Of a stretch of 64,000 nt of DNA, positions 1-9,298 are shown piece by piece. A model generated the notes under the pieces. The model saw nothing but the letters and a program-made list of their open reading frames with translations, was not told the DNA's origin and did not search any database. Every line of letters begins with the position of its first letter. The first letter of the stretch is position 1. The DNA comes from Roseibium sp. MMSF_3412 (GTDB lineage: Bacteria > Pseudomonadota > Alphaproteobacteria > Rhizobiales > Stappiaceae): assembly GCF_030733265.1 (NCBI RefSeq), contig NZ_JASHJI010000001.1, forward strand, positions 434,001-498,000, in the 5' to 3' direction. A program made the translations under genes and the position numbers.

Positions 1-43
1 AATCCCGGTACTATCGGTATGAATTCTCATCAGGAGCTTCCCC

Positions 44-844
44 ATGAAACGTACCCTATTGAGCCTTGCGGTTGCTGTCTTGCCTATGCTCGGAGCCGGG
101 TTCGCCGCGCAGGCGGCCGATCTGCCCGATCTTGGAGGACGGGAAGTCGTGATTGCGTCGGAAAACACCTATCCCCCGCTTCAGTTCATCGATCCGAAGA
201 CCAGCCAGCCGGCGGGTTGGGAATACGAGGCGGTTGCCGAAATCGCCAAGCGGCTCAACATGACGGTCACCTATGAGAACGTAAGCTGGGACGCCATGAT
301 CCCCGCGATCTCGGCCGGCGAATATGATGTCGCGATGAACGGCATCACGATACGCGAGGACCGTGCCGAGAAAGTCGCCTTCTCCGATCCCTACATGCGC
401 TCGGAAATGTACATGCTGGTGCGTGCCGACGAAGACCGGTTCACGGACCCTGCAGGTTTCGCCGGCAATGACGACTTCCTCGCAGGCGCACAGCCGGGCA
501 CGACACCGTTCTACGTGACCGTCTATGAAGTTCTCGACGGCGACGAGAACAACCAGCGTATCAAGCTTTTTGAAACCTTCGGCGCGGCCGTTCAGGCGCT
601 CAAGGTCGGGGATGTCGACCTTGTTCTGACCGACAGCACCGGCGGGCAAGGGTATGTCAATGCCAACCCGGACACGTTCAAACTGATCGGCGATCCGATG
701 GGGACGGAAGATTTCGGCTTCATCTTTCCGAAGAACACCGACCTGATCGAACCGTTCAACGCCGCGATTGCCAGTATGCGCGCCGATGGGACGCTGGATG
801 CGCTCAACAAGAAATGGTTCTTCGACTACAAGGCGGGTCAGTAA
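44..844 (+). CDS. Amino-acid ABC transporter substrate-binding protein
   Basis: A 266-residue periplasmic solute-binding protein of family 3 (SBP_bac_3). It has a typical signal peptide (about residues 1-24, ending AQA before ADLPDL) and the family's N-terminal lobe with a Y-P-P-L-Q-F strand, then the E-Y-D-V-A-M-N-G-I segment typical of polar amino-acid binders. The start follows an AGGAGC ribosome site 7 bases upstream. The permease gene follows after two hairpins; no ATPase gene is in the window, so it lies upstream or elsewhere. The exact ligand (cystine, arginine, glutamine or similar) cannot be read from sequence alone. Confidence 0.9.
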   Translation: MKRTLLSLAVAVLPMLGAGFAAQAADLPDLGGREVVIASENTYPPLQFIDPKTSQPAGWEYEAVAEIAKRLNMTVTYENVSWDAMIPAISAGEYDVAMNGITIREDRAEKVAFSDPYMRSEMYMLVRADEDRFTDPAGFAGNDDFLAGAQPGTTPFYVTVYEVLDGDENNQRIKLFETFGAAVQALKVGDVDLVLTDSTGGQGYVNANPDTFKLIGDPMGTEDFGFIFPKNTDLIEPFNAAIASMRADGTLDALNKKWFFDYKAGQ

Positions 845-854
845 CAGCCACAAA

Positions 855-928
855 GTCTGCCGTTTCGAGGCAGACAGACGCTCGTGTGGCCGGTATCGGG
901 AGAATGCCCGGGGCCGGCCACTTTCTTT
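855..928 (+). terminator. Two hairpins between binding-protein and permease genes
   Basis: A first hairpin pairs GTCTGCC (855-861) with GGCAGAC (869-875). A second pairs GTGGCCGG (886-893) with CCGGCCAC (914-921) and has an inner CGGG/CCCG stem; it runs into TTTCTTTT. Such structures after a binding-protein gene usually act as partial terminators or mRNA stabilisers that keep the binding protein more abundant than the membrane subunits. That role is inferred. Confidence 0.55.
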
Positions 929-988
929 TGCATCCGGCCGCAAAAACCGCAAACAACACTCTGCCCGCCCCAACCGCAAGAAAACGCC

Positions 989-1798
989 ATGTTCCGAAAA
1001 AAGATCGCATCCGCTTCCCCCAAACAGGATTTTCCCTATTGGCTGGCCGCCGCTTGCGTGATCGCCGCCTTTCTCCTGTTCCGGATCGGTACCGACGAAA
1101 TTTACACGCAGGTGATGGCAACGGTCTCGCGCGGTATCGGCCTGACGATCTTCGTCACGCTCGTGGCGTTCTTCCTGGCCTCCGTGATCGGGCTTCTGCT
1201 GGCGCTGGCATCGCTGTCCGGATCGATCGTGTTGCGGCAGTCGGCAAGGTTCTACATCGAGGTCGTGCGCGGCCTGCCGATCATCGTCCTTCTGCTCTAT
1301 ATCGCCTTTGTCGGAACGCCGCTGATTGTCGCGGCGATCAACGCCGTTCTGGAACCACTTGGTGCGGACCCCATGCGCACACGCGACTTTCCGCTGCTCT
1401 GGCGGGCGATCGTCGCCCTGATGATCGGCTATTCCGCGTTCATCGCCGAGGTTTTCCGAGCCGGCATCCAGGCGGTCGACAAGGGCCAGATCGAGGCGGC
1501 CGAGGCGCTTGGCATGAACCGCTGGCTGCGGTTCCGACTGATCATCTTTCCCCAGGCGCTCAAGACCATCCTGCCGCCGCTTGGAAACGACTTCGTGGCC
1601 ATGATCAAGGACAGCTCGCTCGTCTCGGTTCTCGGGGTTGCGGACATCACCCAGCTCGGCAAGGTCTATGCCGCCGGGTCTTTCCGCTATTTCGAGACCT
1701 ATAACGTTGTTGCGCTTATCTACCTTATGATGACCATAACGCTCTCCCTCGCCCTGCGCCGCTTCGAGCGTTCGAAAGAGGTTGGCGGACAGTCGTGA
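989..1798 (+). CDS. Amino-acid ABC transporter permease
   Basis: Inner-membrane permease of the His/Glu/Gln/Arg family (about 269 residues). About five membrane segments are visible. The cytoplasmic EAA loop (E-A-A-E-A-L-G-M, then F-P-Q-A-L) that docks the ATPase sits about two thirds along, followed by the typical N-D-F-V-A-M-I-K-D-S-S-L-V-S stretch. The ATG at 989 is preferred over an upstream one at 884 because the intervening residues look random and fall in the intergenic hairpins. It pairs with the binding protein upstream; an ATPase partner is not seen here. Confidence 0.88.
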   Translation: MFRKKIASASPKQDFPYWLAAACVIAAFLLFRIGTDEIYTQVMATVSRGIGLTIFVTLVAFFLASVIGLLLALASLSGSIVLRQSARFYIEVVRGLPIIVLLLYIAFVGTPLIVAAINAVLEPLGADPMRTRDFPLLWRAIVALMIGYSAFIAEVFRAGIQAVDKGQIEAAEALGMNRWLRFRLIIFPQALKTILPPLGNDFVAMIKDSSLVSVLGVADITQLGKVYAAGSFRYFETYNVVALIYLMMTITLSLALRRFERSKEVGGQS

Positions 1799-1873
1799 AA
1801 CAGAGGTTGCACCGGCGGCCGTCTTCGTTTTCTCTTGTCTCCCCTGCGGAGACAGGAAAAGGAGATCAGGCGG

Positions 1874-2556
1874 ATGCGTTCCTTCGAAGAGATCGAGGCT
1901 CTGGCGGCAGAGAAGAAGGGCGGAGCCAAGAAGCTCAAGGCACTGCTGGCGGAGCACAACCTGCCCAAGTCCGAGGCCGATCTGAAAAAGACCGGCGACG
2001 ACCGCTGGCTCTCCATGTTCACCAGGTGCGTGTTCCAGGCAGGGTTCAGCTGGAAGGTGATCGACCAGAAATGGCCGGGTTTCGAGGAAGCCTTCGAAGG
2101 TTTCGATGTCGCCCGTCTCGCCTTTCTGCCGGACGAAGCCTTTGAAGCACTCCTGAAGGACACGCGAATTGTACGCAATGGCGCCAAGATCAAGGCCGTG
2201 CAGGACAACGCAGTATTTCTCAGGGACCTTGCCACCGAACATGGCAGCGCAGCCGCGTTTTTTGCAAGCTATCCGGTGAGCGACCAGATCGGTCTGATGG
2301 ATCTCATGAAAAAGCGCGGCAGCCGCCTGGGCGGAACAACGGGTCAACTCGCGCTGCGTTTCATGGGAAAGGAGAGTTTCATTCTCACCGGAGACGTGGT
2401 TAACGCCCTCATCCGCGAAAATGTCATTGATAACGACCGCATGTCGAAAAAAAATCTATCAGCCGCGCAGGCGGCCTTTAACGATTGGAAGACAACCAGT
2501 GGTCGCAGTTTGAACGAAATCAGCAGAATTCTGGCGTTTTCGGTCGGAACAGCCCA

Positions 2557-2560
<4 letters not shown>
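1874..2560 (+). CDS. DNA-3-methyladenine glycosylase I family protein
   Basis: About 228 residues of the Tag/Adenine_glyco family (helix-hairpin-helix superfamily), which removes 3-methyladenine from alkylated DNA. Recognisable family segments include F-S-W-K-V-I, K-D-T-R-I-V-R-N-G-A-K-I, the L-G-G-T-T-G-Q loop and F-I-L-T-G-D-V-V-N-A-L. The ATG at 1874 follows AGGAGAT; the longer frame from 1835 adds a basic tail with no ribosome site. It is longer than E. coli Tag and belongs to the alphaproteobacterial branch, so the exact substrate range is open. It sits just upstream of the ccrM promoter. Confidence 0.8.
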
Positions 2561-3831
<1,271 letters not shown>

Positions 3832-3881
3832 GCAGGCTGACAAACAGAAGCGTTTTCGCGATCCCCGTGAACCCACTTCTC

Positions 3882-3915
3882 CCCGCCTCCTCACCCGAGG
3901 CGGGTTTTCTTTTTT
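3882..3915 (+). terminator. Rho-independent terminator after ccrM
   Basis: CCCGCCTC (3882-3889) pairs with GAGGCGGG (3897-3904), followed by a T-rich run to 3915. It lies 50 bases after the ccrM stop and before the convergent hydrolase gene. Confidence 0.88.
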
Positions 3916-3945
3916 CCGGTCGCACCGCCGCGACCGGCCTGTCCG

Positions 3946-4659
3946 CTAGCCCAGCCGTTCCAGTAAATCAGCCAGCGCGAGCGGTTCCGTCACCATCGCA
4001 TCGTGCCCGCTCGCGATCTCCTCAACGGGCCAACCGAGCCTGCGCGCCCGGTCCAGGGCGACAATCGCCGGCCTGTAGGGCGGGTCGGTGCAGCTGATGT
4101 AGCTCGCAGGCAGGCCGTTTCCGACCGGGTTCTTCAGATCGAGCGCTGTCGTGAACGTGCGGAAGGGATGCGGTGTCAGGCGCGGCTGGACGAAGGCGAT
4201 GTCCTCAGGCCGCGCCACGCCGAAGCTTTCCGCCGGTGCCGGCGGCAGTGAAAGCCCGCCGCTTGTTTCCTGCGCCAACCGCGTCCGGTCCTGCGCCATG
4301 TCGTCGGGCAAAAGGCTCATCCAGGTTTCGCCCGTGTCCAGCATGATCGCATCGAGATAGATCAGCCTTGCAATGCGCCCGGGTACGAGATCGGCCGCTC
4401 CGGTGATCGGGATGCCGCCGAAACTGTGGCCGACCAGGTTGACGTTCTGAAGATCGTTGAACTCAAGGTGGCGAACGATGTCCTCAACAAAGGTCTGAAT
4501 GGTAATCTCGGGCGACAGCAGATGGGAGCGCTCGCCAAGGCCGGTCTGGGTCGGCGCGGTGACCCGGTGACCGCGTGTGCGCAAAATGTCGGCGACCCGC
4601 GACCAGCACCAGCCGCCATGCCAGACACCGTGCACCAGGACGAAGGTTTTCTGGTCCAT
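3946..4659 (-). CDS. Alpha/beta hydrolase
   Basis: A 237-residue alpha/beta-hydrolase-fold enzyme. The N-terminal strand V-L-V-H-G-V-W-H-G-G-W-C-W matches the esterase group related to plant methyl-esterases and salicylate-type hydrolases. The nucleophile is in G-H-S-F-G-G (Ser79) and the catalytic His in S-G-H-D-A-M near the C-terminus. A longer start at 4716 would overlap the end of the HxlR gene, so ATG 4659 is chosen. It lies directly downstream of the HxlR regulator on the same strand, suggesting co-transcription. The substrate is unknown. Confidence 0.82.
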   Translation of the reverse strand: MDQKTFVLVHGVWHGGWCWSRVADILRTRGHRVTAPTQTGLGERSHLLSPEITIQTFVEDIVRHLEFNDLQNVNLVGHSFGGIPITGAADLVPGRIARLIYLDAIMLDTGETWMSLLPDDMAQDRTRLAQETSGGLSLPPAPAESFGVARPEDIAFVQPRLTPHPFRTFTTALDLKNPVGNGLPASYISCTDPPYRPAIVALDRARRLGWPVEEIASGHDAMVTEPLALADLLERLG

Positions 4660-4687
4660 CAGGTCACTTTCGCCATTGTCTTGCCGG

Positions 4688-5062
4688 TCATTCCGCAGCT
4701 TCCGACGCCGGTTCATACCCGCGAAGCTGTTTCAGCTTGTGGCCGACCTCGACAATCGCTTCGAGAGCCGGGATCAGTTCCTCGCCCAGTGCCGTCAGTT
4801 CGTATTCGACAGACGGTGGCGATGTCGGACGCACATGGCGCACAAGCACGCCGCGCTCTTCGAGTTCCGACAAACGAGCCGACAGGACCTTGGACGAGAC
4901 CGGAGGGATGTCGGTCTTGAGTTCGTTGAACCGGCGCGGGCCAGCCCTCAGGCTCCAGATGACATTGGGCGCCCACGCCCCGGCGATCACCTGCATGCAC
5001 TCGGTGAGAAGGCACGGTTCCGGCGGTTTCGGGCTCCGGTTCTTGCGCATCTTGAGGCTCAT
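4688..5062 (-). CDS. HxlR-family transcriptional regulator
   Basis: 124 residues with the HxlR winged helix-turn-helix. The N-terminal C-x4-C pair (Cys17, Cys22), the G-A-W-x-x-x-V-I-W-S-L helix, the R-F-N-E-L-K recognition region and the wing (V-E-Y-E-L-T-A-L-G) are visible. Members often sense electrophiles or oxidants through the N-terminal cysteine and repress a divergent detoxification gene. Here the divergent gene is a GST, and a perfect inverted repeat lies between the two. Confidence 0.9.
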   Translation of the reverse strand: MSLKMRKNRSPKPPEPCLLTECMQVIAGAWAPNVIWSLRAGPRRFNELKTDIPPVSSKVLSARLSELEERGVLVRHVRPTSPPSVEYELTALGEELIPALEAIVEVGHKLKQLRGYEPASEAAE

Positions 5063-5099
5063 TCTGCCTGTAACTCCGCCGAAATCAGGTTTCTCCAGG

Positions 5100-5152
5100 G
5101 TAACTTGAAAATCATAGTTACCATTAGAAACCTACTTGTCAAGAGTGACCTA
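5100..5152. promoter_or_regulatory. Candidate HxlR operator between regulator and GST operon
   Basis: A perfect inverted repeat GGTAAC-N12-GTTACC occupies 5100-5123, and a related half-site GTGACC lies at 5147-5152. It sits in the 134-bp divergent promoter region, about 75 bases before the GST start and 38 bases before the regulator start, where a repressor would block both. The sequence is direct observation; the binding protein is inferred. Confidence 0.6.
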
Positions 5153-5196
5153 AACAAACACCTTCCGGGCATCGAAACGCGAATTGGAGCGAAACA

Positions 5197-5811
5197 ATGA
5201 AACTGTTCTACAAGCCCGGCGCCTGTTCCATGGCGGCCCATATTCTCCTGAACGAGGCAGGCGTTGCCTATCAGCTGGAGAAAGTCGACACGGACAAGGG
5301 GACAACCGAAACCGGAGCGTCTTTCCTGGACACCAACCCGCGCGGTTACGTCCCGGCACTGAAACTGGAAGACGGTGCGATCCTGACGGAAAACGTTGCG
5401 ATCCTGCACTGGCTGGGCGAGCAGTTTCCCGGACTTGCCGCAGGCAACGACAACCAGCCTCTGCAACGCTACCGGCAGCTGGAACTCCTGAGCTTTCTGT
5501 CGTCCGAACTGCACAAGGCCTTCAGCCCCTACTTCTCCGGCAAGACCTTCTCCGAAAGCGAACAGGCGGCCAACCGGACGAAGCTCGATACGAAACTCGG
5601 TCAGTTCGAGAAGCTGCTAGACGGCGACAGACCTTTTCTGCTCGGCACCGCGTTTTCCGTCGTTGACGCCTATGCGTTCGTCATCCTGAACTGGACGAAC
5701 TTCATCGGCGTTTCTCTGGAAAGCTGGCCCCTCACCAAGGCTTACGTCGCGCGGATCGGCGCACGTCCGGCAACCCGCAGAACCCTCGCAGAAGAAGGAC
5801 TGGCCGCATGA
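5197..5811 (+). CDS. Glutathione S-transferase
   Basis: 204 residues. The N-terminal thioredoxin-fold domain starts M-K-L-F-Y-K-P-G-A-C-S, with Cys10/Ser11 as in beta-class bacterial GSTs, and the glutathione-binding L-T-E-N-V-A-I segment is near residue 65. The all-helical domain runs from about 90 to the end. It conjugates or reduces electrophiles with glutathione in the cytoplasm. A GGAG site precedes the ATG. Its stop overlaps the next start (ATGA), so it is translationally coupled to the NTF2-like gene. Confidence 0.9.
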   Translation: MKLFYKPGACSMAAHILLNEAGVAYQLEKVDTDKGTTETGASFLDTNPRGYVPALKLEDGAILTENVAILHWLGEQFPGLAAGNDNQPLQRYRQLELLSFLSSELHKAFSPYFSGKTFSESEQAANRTKLDTKLGQFEKLLDGDRPFLLGTAFSVVDAYAFVILNWTNFIGVSLESWPLTKAYVARIGARPATRRTLAEEGLAA

Positions 5812-6194
5812 GTACCGCGATTGCAGATCTCAACACCGTCATCAATGACTATTTCGACGCGCTATATCACTGCGACACCGGTCTGTTGCAGAAGGTGTTT
5901 CATCCAAAGGCGGTCTATGCGACGGCGGACGAAACACCCCTCCTCCACCGGACGATGGAAGAATACGTTCCCGTGGTCGCCGCCCGCGTGTCACCGGCCT
6001 CCCGCGGCGAAACCCGCAACGACATCGTCGATGAGATCCAGCTTGCCGGCGACAACACCGCCTTCGCCCGCCTTCGCTGCACATTGTCAGGAAACGATTA
6101 TGTCGACTTTCTGACCTTTGTCCGCGAGGAAGGACGCTGGCGGATCATGGCCAAGGTTTTCCAGATGACCCCTGCAAAAGAGAAAGGTGTCTGA
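5808..6194 (+). CDS. NTF2-like (SnoaL/lumazine-binding type) protein
   Basis: 128 residues with the cone-shaped NTF2-like fold: an N-terminal helix with N-D-Y-F-D-A-L-Y, then F-H-P-K-A-V-Y, and C-terminal strands ending R-W-R-I-M-A-K-V-F. It resembles the putative lumazine-binding family (Lumazine_bd_2), members of which are often small isomerases or binding proteins of unknown substrate. It overlaps the GST stop by 4 bases and is followed 2 bases later by a tautomerase, so the three form one operon. Confidence 0.72.
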   Translation: MSTAIADLNTVINDYFDALYHCDTGLLQKVFHPKAVYATADETPLLHRTMEEYVPVVAARVSPASRGETRNDIVDEIQLAGDNTAFARLRCTLSGNDYVDFLTFVREEGRWRIMAKVFQMTPAKEKGV

Positions 6195-6196
6195 AC

Positions 6197-6412
6197 ATGC
6201 CTTACGTCAACATTCAAGTGACCCGCGAGGGGGTGACACCGGAACAGAAATCCCGGCTCATCAGGGGAGCGACCGATCTGCTTGTCGATGTTCTGGGTAA
6301 AAATCCAGCAACCACATTCGTGGTGGTCGACGAGGTCGAGATGGAAAACTGGGGGATCGGCGGTGTGCCGGTGGAGGAATTCCGGTCGAAAGCCTCGTTG
6401 AGCGGCCGCTAG
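6197..6412 (+). CDS. 4-oxalocrotonate tautomerase family protein
   Basis: 71 residues starting M-P-Y-V-N-I-Q-V-T. After removal of Met the N-terminal Pro is the catalytic base of this superfamily, which interconverts keto and enol forms or dehalogenates small unsaturated acids. The length fits the single-domain hexameric/trimeric type. Last gene of the GST operon; an AAAGG ribosome site lies upstream. The substrate is unknown. Confidence 0.85.
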   Translation: MPYVNIQVTREGVTPEQKSRLIRGATDLLVDVLGKNPATTFVVVDEVEMENWGIGGVPVEEFRSKASLSGR

Positions 6413-6424
6413 CAACTGGCCATC

Positions 6425-6450
6425 GAAAGCCGGGGTTCTGCCCGGCTTTC
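6425..6450 (+). terminator. Strong hairpin ending the GST operon
   Basis: GAAAGCCGGG (6425-6434) and CCCGGCTTTC (6441-6450) form a perfect 10-bp stem with a 6-base loop, 12 bases after the tautomerase stop. No long T-run follows, so termination strength is uncertain. Confidence 0.65.
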
Positions 6451-6566
6451 GCCGCTCATTCGGCAGGAATTTGTGAACCATTGCGCCAATCAAAGGTTGC
6501 ACATTCTTTGCATGAATGCTCAATGTGCGCTTTCAATCAAGGTCTCAAACCGTCGTCTGCCTTTCA

Positions 6567-7127
6567 ATGCCGCGCATCCTTTATCAGACAATACTGGGTG
6601 AGAGCTTCAAGCAGGTTCCTGCCCGAATCCGCGAAATGCACACCTTCGCCAGACGCGCCGCCGGAACGGCGAATGTCTGGTGGGGGGCGTCAGCTGCCGC
6701 CCGACTGATCTGTCGTCTCGCCTCCCTTCCGCAAGCGCAGAACCATGCGCGCCTTGAAACATCATTCGCGGACATCGACGGCGGTGAACGCTGGATACGC
6801 CGCTTTGATGGTCAGCCGTTCATGACCGACATGATTGCAGGCAAAGACGAAGCGTTTCCCTGCATGCTGGAACGGCTTGGCCCTTTCCTCTTCAAGATGC
6901 GTGTCACCGCGAGTACCAGCGGCATCGACCTTACACCGGAACATGTTTTTCTTGGGCCCGTGAAGATCCCAAAAGCACTTGCACCAAGGGCAACAGGCCG
7001 GGAACGCGTTGAAGACGACCGCTACCGCCTGTCGGTTGAAGTCAGCTTTCCGCTTGTCGGCAAGGTATTCGGTTATGAGGGCACAATCGAGCCTTGCGAA
7101 TTGGTGTCTGATCCCGAATTGGCCTAA
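6567..7127 (+). CDS. DUF4166 domain-containing protein
   Basis: About 186 residues matching DUF4166, a domain also found fused behind saccharopine-dehydrogenase-like proteins. The start M-P-R-I-L-Y-Q-T-I-L-G matches the usual beginning of the domain (L-Y-x-x-x-L-G), which favours ATG 6567; a longer start at 6516 has no clear ribosome site either. The function of the family is unknown. It stands alone upstream of a long repeat region. No membrane segment or signal peptide is visible. Confidence 0.65.
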   Translation: MPRILYQTILGESFKQVPARIREMHTFARRAAGTANVWWGASAAARLICRLASLPQAQNHARLETSFADIDGGERWIRRFDGQPFMTDMIAGKDEAFPCMLERLGPFLFKMRVTASTSGIDLTPEHVFLGPVKIPKALAPRATGRERVEDDRYRLSVEVSFPLVGKVFGYEGTIEPCELVSDPELA

Positions 7128-7253
7128 CCGCATTGGCTCACTCAAAGCAGATCAACGATGGGCAACCTCATCCTGCGAAATTTGAGATGCAACGGCATGG
7201 ATGCCATGGTCACGCCATGGCATGACCTGAAGGTTTAACCGCTCCCCCCGCGC

Positions 7254-7355
7254 GTCATTCCGGACAAGCGCAGCCAAAGCTTTGCACCGAGCCGGAATCC
7301 AGGCTTGTGCACGTGCCGGAGGCGCGGCCGGCTTCGCTCTCTTGTCCGGAATGAC
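7254..7355. repeat. Palindromic repeat unit (type A)
   Basis: 15-bp perfect arms GTCATTCCGGACAAG (7254-7268) and CTTGTCCGGAATGAC (7341-7355) bound a 102-bp unit. The CGTCATTCCGG lead sequence is typical of dispersed intergenic repeats in alphaproteobacteria. Confidence 0.75.
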
Positions 7356-7371
7356 AGACAAAGAATGTGAA

Positions 7372-7476
7372 CCTCATCCTGAGGAAGCGCGCCAGCGCTG
7401 TCTCGAAGGATGGGCCGCACCCGCTGAATTTGCCGCCATCCTTCGAGACGGACCTCCGGTCCTCCTCAGGATGAGG
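7372..7476. repeat. Palindromic repeat unit (type B, nested hairpin)
   Basis: Outer arms CCTCATCCTGAGGA (7372-7385) and TCCTCAGGATGAGG (7463-7476) enclose inner arms TCTCGAAGGATGG (7401-7413) and CCATCCTTCGAGA (7436-7448). The whole can fold into one long interrupted hairpin. Confidence 0.78.
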
Positions 7477-7529
7477 AGGATCTTGTGGCGACCGGGTTTG
7501 TGCGCTGACCAGTTTCCATTCACCCGTCA
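7393..7529 (+). repeat. 137-bp direct repeat, copy 1
   Basis: Matches 7729-7865 in all but one base (G at 7488, A at 7824). It contains most of the type B palindrome plus the following 50 bases. The spacing between copies is 336 bases. Confidence 0.95.
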
Positions 7530-7618
7530 AAGCAGTTGTCATTCCGGCTGAAGCGAAGCGGAAGGCCGGAACGCAGTAACCACCTGTTTCTCCTTCTTCT
7601 TTCAAACTCAGGCCTTGT

Positions 7619-7678
7619 GGGATACTGGGTCCCGGTCTTGCCGCTTAAACGGCAAACCGGGAAACGATCCTGTATCCC
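7619..7678. repeat. Palindromic repeat unit (type C)
   Basis: GGGATAC (7619-7625) pairs with GTATCCC (7672-7678). An inner near-palindrome around 7631-7661 (CCCGGTCTTGCCG with CGGCAAACCGGG) continues the stem. Confidence 0.65.
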
Positions 7679-7728
7679 GGCTTGGCGCTGGAAGGAATTC
7701 CGTTTCCTCCGCAACCAGACAAACTCAA

Positions 7729-7865
7729 CAGCGCTGTCTCGAAGGATGGGCCGCACCCGCTGAATTTGCCGCCATCCTTCGAGACGGACCTCCGGTCCTC
7801 CTCAGGATGAGGAGGATCTTGTGACGACCGGGTTTGTGCGCTGACCAGTTTCCATTCACCCGTCA
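7729..7865 (+). repeat. 137-bp direct repeat, copy 2
   Basis: Second copy of the 7393-7529 repeat (136 of 137 identical). It lacks the left outer arm of the type B palindrome, so only the inner hairpin is retained. Confidence 0.95.
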
Positions 7866-7887
7866 TTGCCGGACCTGATCCGGCAAT
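7865..7887. repeat. Short palindrome (type D)
   Basis: ATTGCCGGA (7865-7873) and TCCGGCAAT (7879-7887) form a 9-bp perfect stem with a 5-base loop, about 40 bases past the end of tyrS. It may also serve as a weak terminator for tyrS on the minus strand. Confidence 0.55.
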
Positions 7888-7926
7888 CCATGCCGTAGAT
7901 TTTCGGCGCTACACAACGCCTTCAAT

Positions 7927-9204
7927 TCACGCGAAGCCGACCAGAGCCCTGCGGCGTTTGCCGACCGAAAGGGCCAGCCTGTCATTGGCCTTCAGGTCGC
8001 CGGTTCCGATGCGCCGTTTCGGATCGTCGACGATCCGGCTGTTGAGGCGGACGCCGCCGCCTTCCACCAGACGCCGGGCCTCGCCGTTCGATGCAGCAAA
8101 GCCGATGGCAACCACGAGTTCCAGAAGACCAAGCCCGTCGGCAAGTCGCCCGAGCGGCAGCATGTGCGTGGGCTCCAGTATTTCGCCTTCGCCGGCAAAC
8201 AGGGCGTCTCCCTGCTGCAGGGCCGCGCGGGCTTCCTCGGGTCCGTGGACAATGGTCGTGACCTGGGTCGCCAGGATTTTCTTGGCCTCGTTCAGCTCCG
8301 CACCCTCAAGGGCCGAGAGCCTTTCCACTTCGCTGATCGGCAATTCCGTGAACAGGCGCAGGCATTTGCCGACATCGGCGTCTGCCGTGTTGCGCCAGAA
8401 CTGCCAGAAGCCGAAGGGTGACAGATGTTCGGGATGCAGCCAGACGGCGCCCGCGGCGGTCTTGCCCATCTTGGCACCGCTCGCGGTTGTCAGCAGCGGC
8501 ACCGTCAGACCATGCAGCTTGCGGCCATCGCGCCGGCCGAGTTCAACACCGTTGACGATATTGCCCCACTGGTCAGAGCCACCGACCTGCAGGACACAGT
8601 CGTGACGTTTGGCCAGCTCCAGAAAATCAACGGCCTGAAGCATCATGTAGCAGAATTCCAGAACCGTCAGCGGCATCTGTGCGTCCAGGCGCGACCTGAC
8701 GCTGTCGAAGGTCATCATGCGGTTGACGGTGAACTGGGATCCATAGTCGCGGAGAAATTCCAGGAAGCGGAACTCGTTGAGCCACTCCGCGTTGTCGACC
8801 AACAGGGCACCATCCGGACCGTCCATGTCGACCAGCCGCTCGACCGACCGCCGGATGGTGGCGATGTTCGCCGAGATCTGGCGCTCCTCAAGGAGGGGCC
8901 TGGCATCATTGCGAAAGCTCGGGTCGCCGATCTGACTTGTGCCGCCGCCGAGAACGACGATCGGGCGATGCCCGAGTTTCTGCAGCCAGCGCATGGTCAT
9001 CAGCGGCATGAGGTGGCCGACATGAAGACTGGCGGCGGTGGCATCGAAGCCGGCATAGGCCGTGACCGGTCCTTCGGAAAGCCTCTTGTCGAGCGCTTCA
9101 ACGTCCGTGCACTGGTGCACGAGACCGCGTTCCAGAAGCACGGCGAGTGCTTCCGATTTGAGCTTTGTCGCCGGTTTTCCGGCTTCAATCATGTGCTTGG
9201 TCAT
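7927..9204 (-). CDS. tyrS: Tyrosyl-tRNA synthetase
   Basis: 425 residues, the usual length for bacterial TyrRS. Class I signatures are present: H-V-G-H at 61-64 as the HIGH motif, K-M-G-K-T near 245 as KMSKS, and the tyrosine-pocket region around Y50-A-G-F-D and Q-V-G-G-S-D-Q-W-G-N. The last ~60 residues form an S4 RNA-binding domain. It charges tRNA-Tyr. ATG 9204 is chosen because AGGAAG lies 6 bases upstream; the longer frame would start inside a terminator hairpin. The upstream leader carries a candidate attenuator. Confidence 0.96.
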   Translation of the reverse strand: MTKHMIEAGKPATKLKSEALAVLLERGLVHQCTDVEALDKRLSEGPVTAYAGFDATAASLHVGHLMPLMTMRWLQKLGHRPIVVLGGGTSQIGDPSFRNDARPLLEERQISANIATIRRSVERLVDMDGPDGALLVDNAEWLNEFRFLEFLRDYGSQFTVNRMMTFDSVRSRLDAQMPLTVLEFCYMMLQAVDFLELAKRHDCVLQVGGSDQWGNIVNGVELGRRDGRKLHGLTVPLLTTASGAKMGKTAAGAVWLHPEHLSPFGFWQFWRNTADADVGKCLRLFTELPISEVERLSALEGAELNEAKKILATQVTTIVHGPEEARAALQQGDALFAGEGEILEPTHMLPLGRLADGLGLLELVVAIGFAASNGEARRLVEGGGVRLNSRIVDDPKRRIGTGDLKANDRLALSVGKRRRALVGFA

Positions 9205-9238
9205 TTTGGGCTTCCTGGTTTCCCCGCCAGGAGCCCTT

Positions 9239-9280
9239 GAAACCAAAAAGCCGCCTGACGCGGCGGCTTTTTTAGGTTTC
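9239..9280 (-). terminator. Terminator hairpin of the tyrS attenuator
   Basis: On the minus strand GCCGCC (9267-9262) pairs with GGCGGC (9255-9250) across a GCGTCA loop, followed by TTTTT (9249-9245). Flanking A/T tracts and GAAACC/GGTTTC arms extend the stem to 9280-9239. It ends only 35 bases before the tyrS start, so it would stop tyrS transcription itself, not just that of the gene upstream. Confidence 0.8.
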
Positions 9281-9298
9281 TAAGAAATGAGCAAGATC

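Larger units (their letters stand above)
7128..7926. other. Gene-free interval filled with palindromic repeat units
   Basis: Nearly 800 bases between the DUF4166 and tyrS stops hold no credible gene. The frames present all read through inverted repeats. At least five palindromic modules and one 137-bp direct duplication are packed together here, listed separately. This looks like a landing site for extragenic palindromic elements. Confidence 0.8.

Noticed and set aside
56-2347. 763-codon open frame on the minus strand
   Set aside because: It runs antisense through three well-recognised genes (binding protein, permease, glycosylase); long antisense frames are common at this GC content and its composition is Arg/Gly/His-rich without any domain.
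7393-7865. Possible CRISPR array
   Set aside because: Only two long copies, palindromic, with unequal spacer content and no cas genes; these are extragenic repeats.
7282-7866. Several 60-115-codon frames in the repeat interval
   Set aside because: All derive from the palindromic units and the same peptide recurs because of the 137-bp duplication.
9239-9280. Simple terminator for a plus-strand gene
   Set aside because: No plus-strand gene lies upstream; the T-run on the minus strand and the leader ORF make an attenuator for tyrS the better reading.
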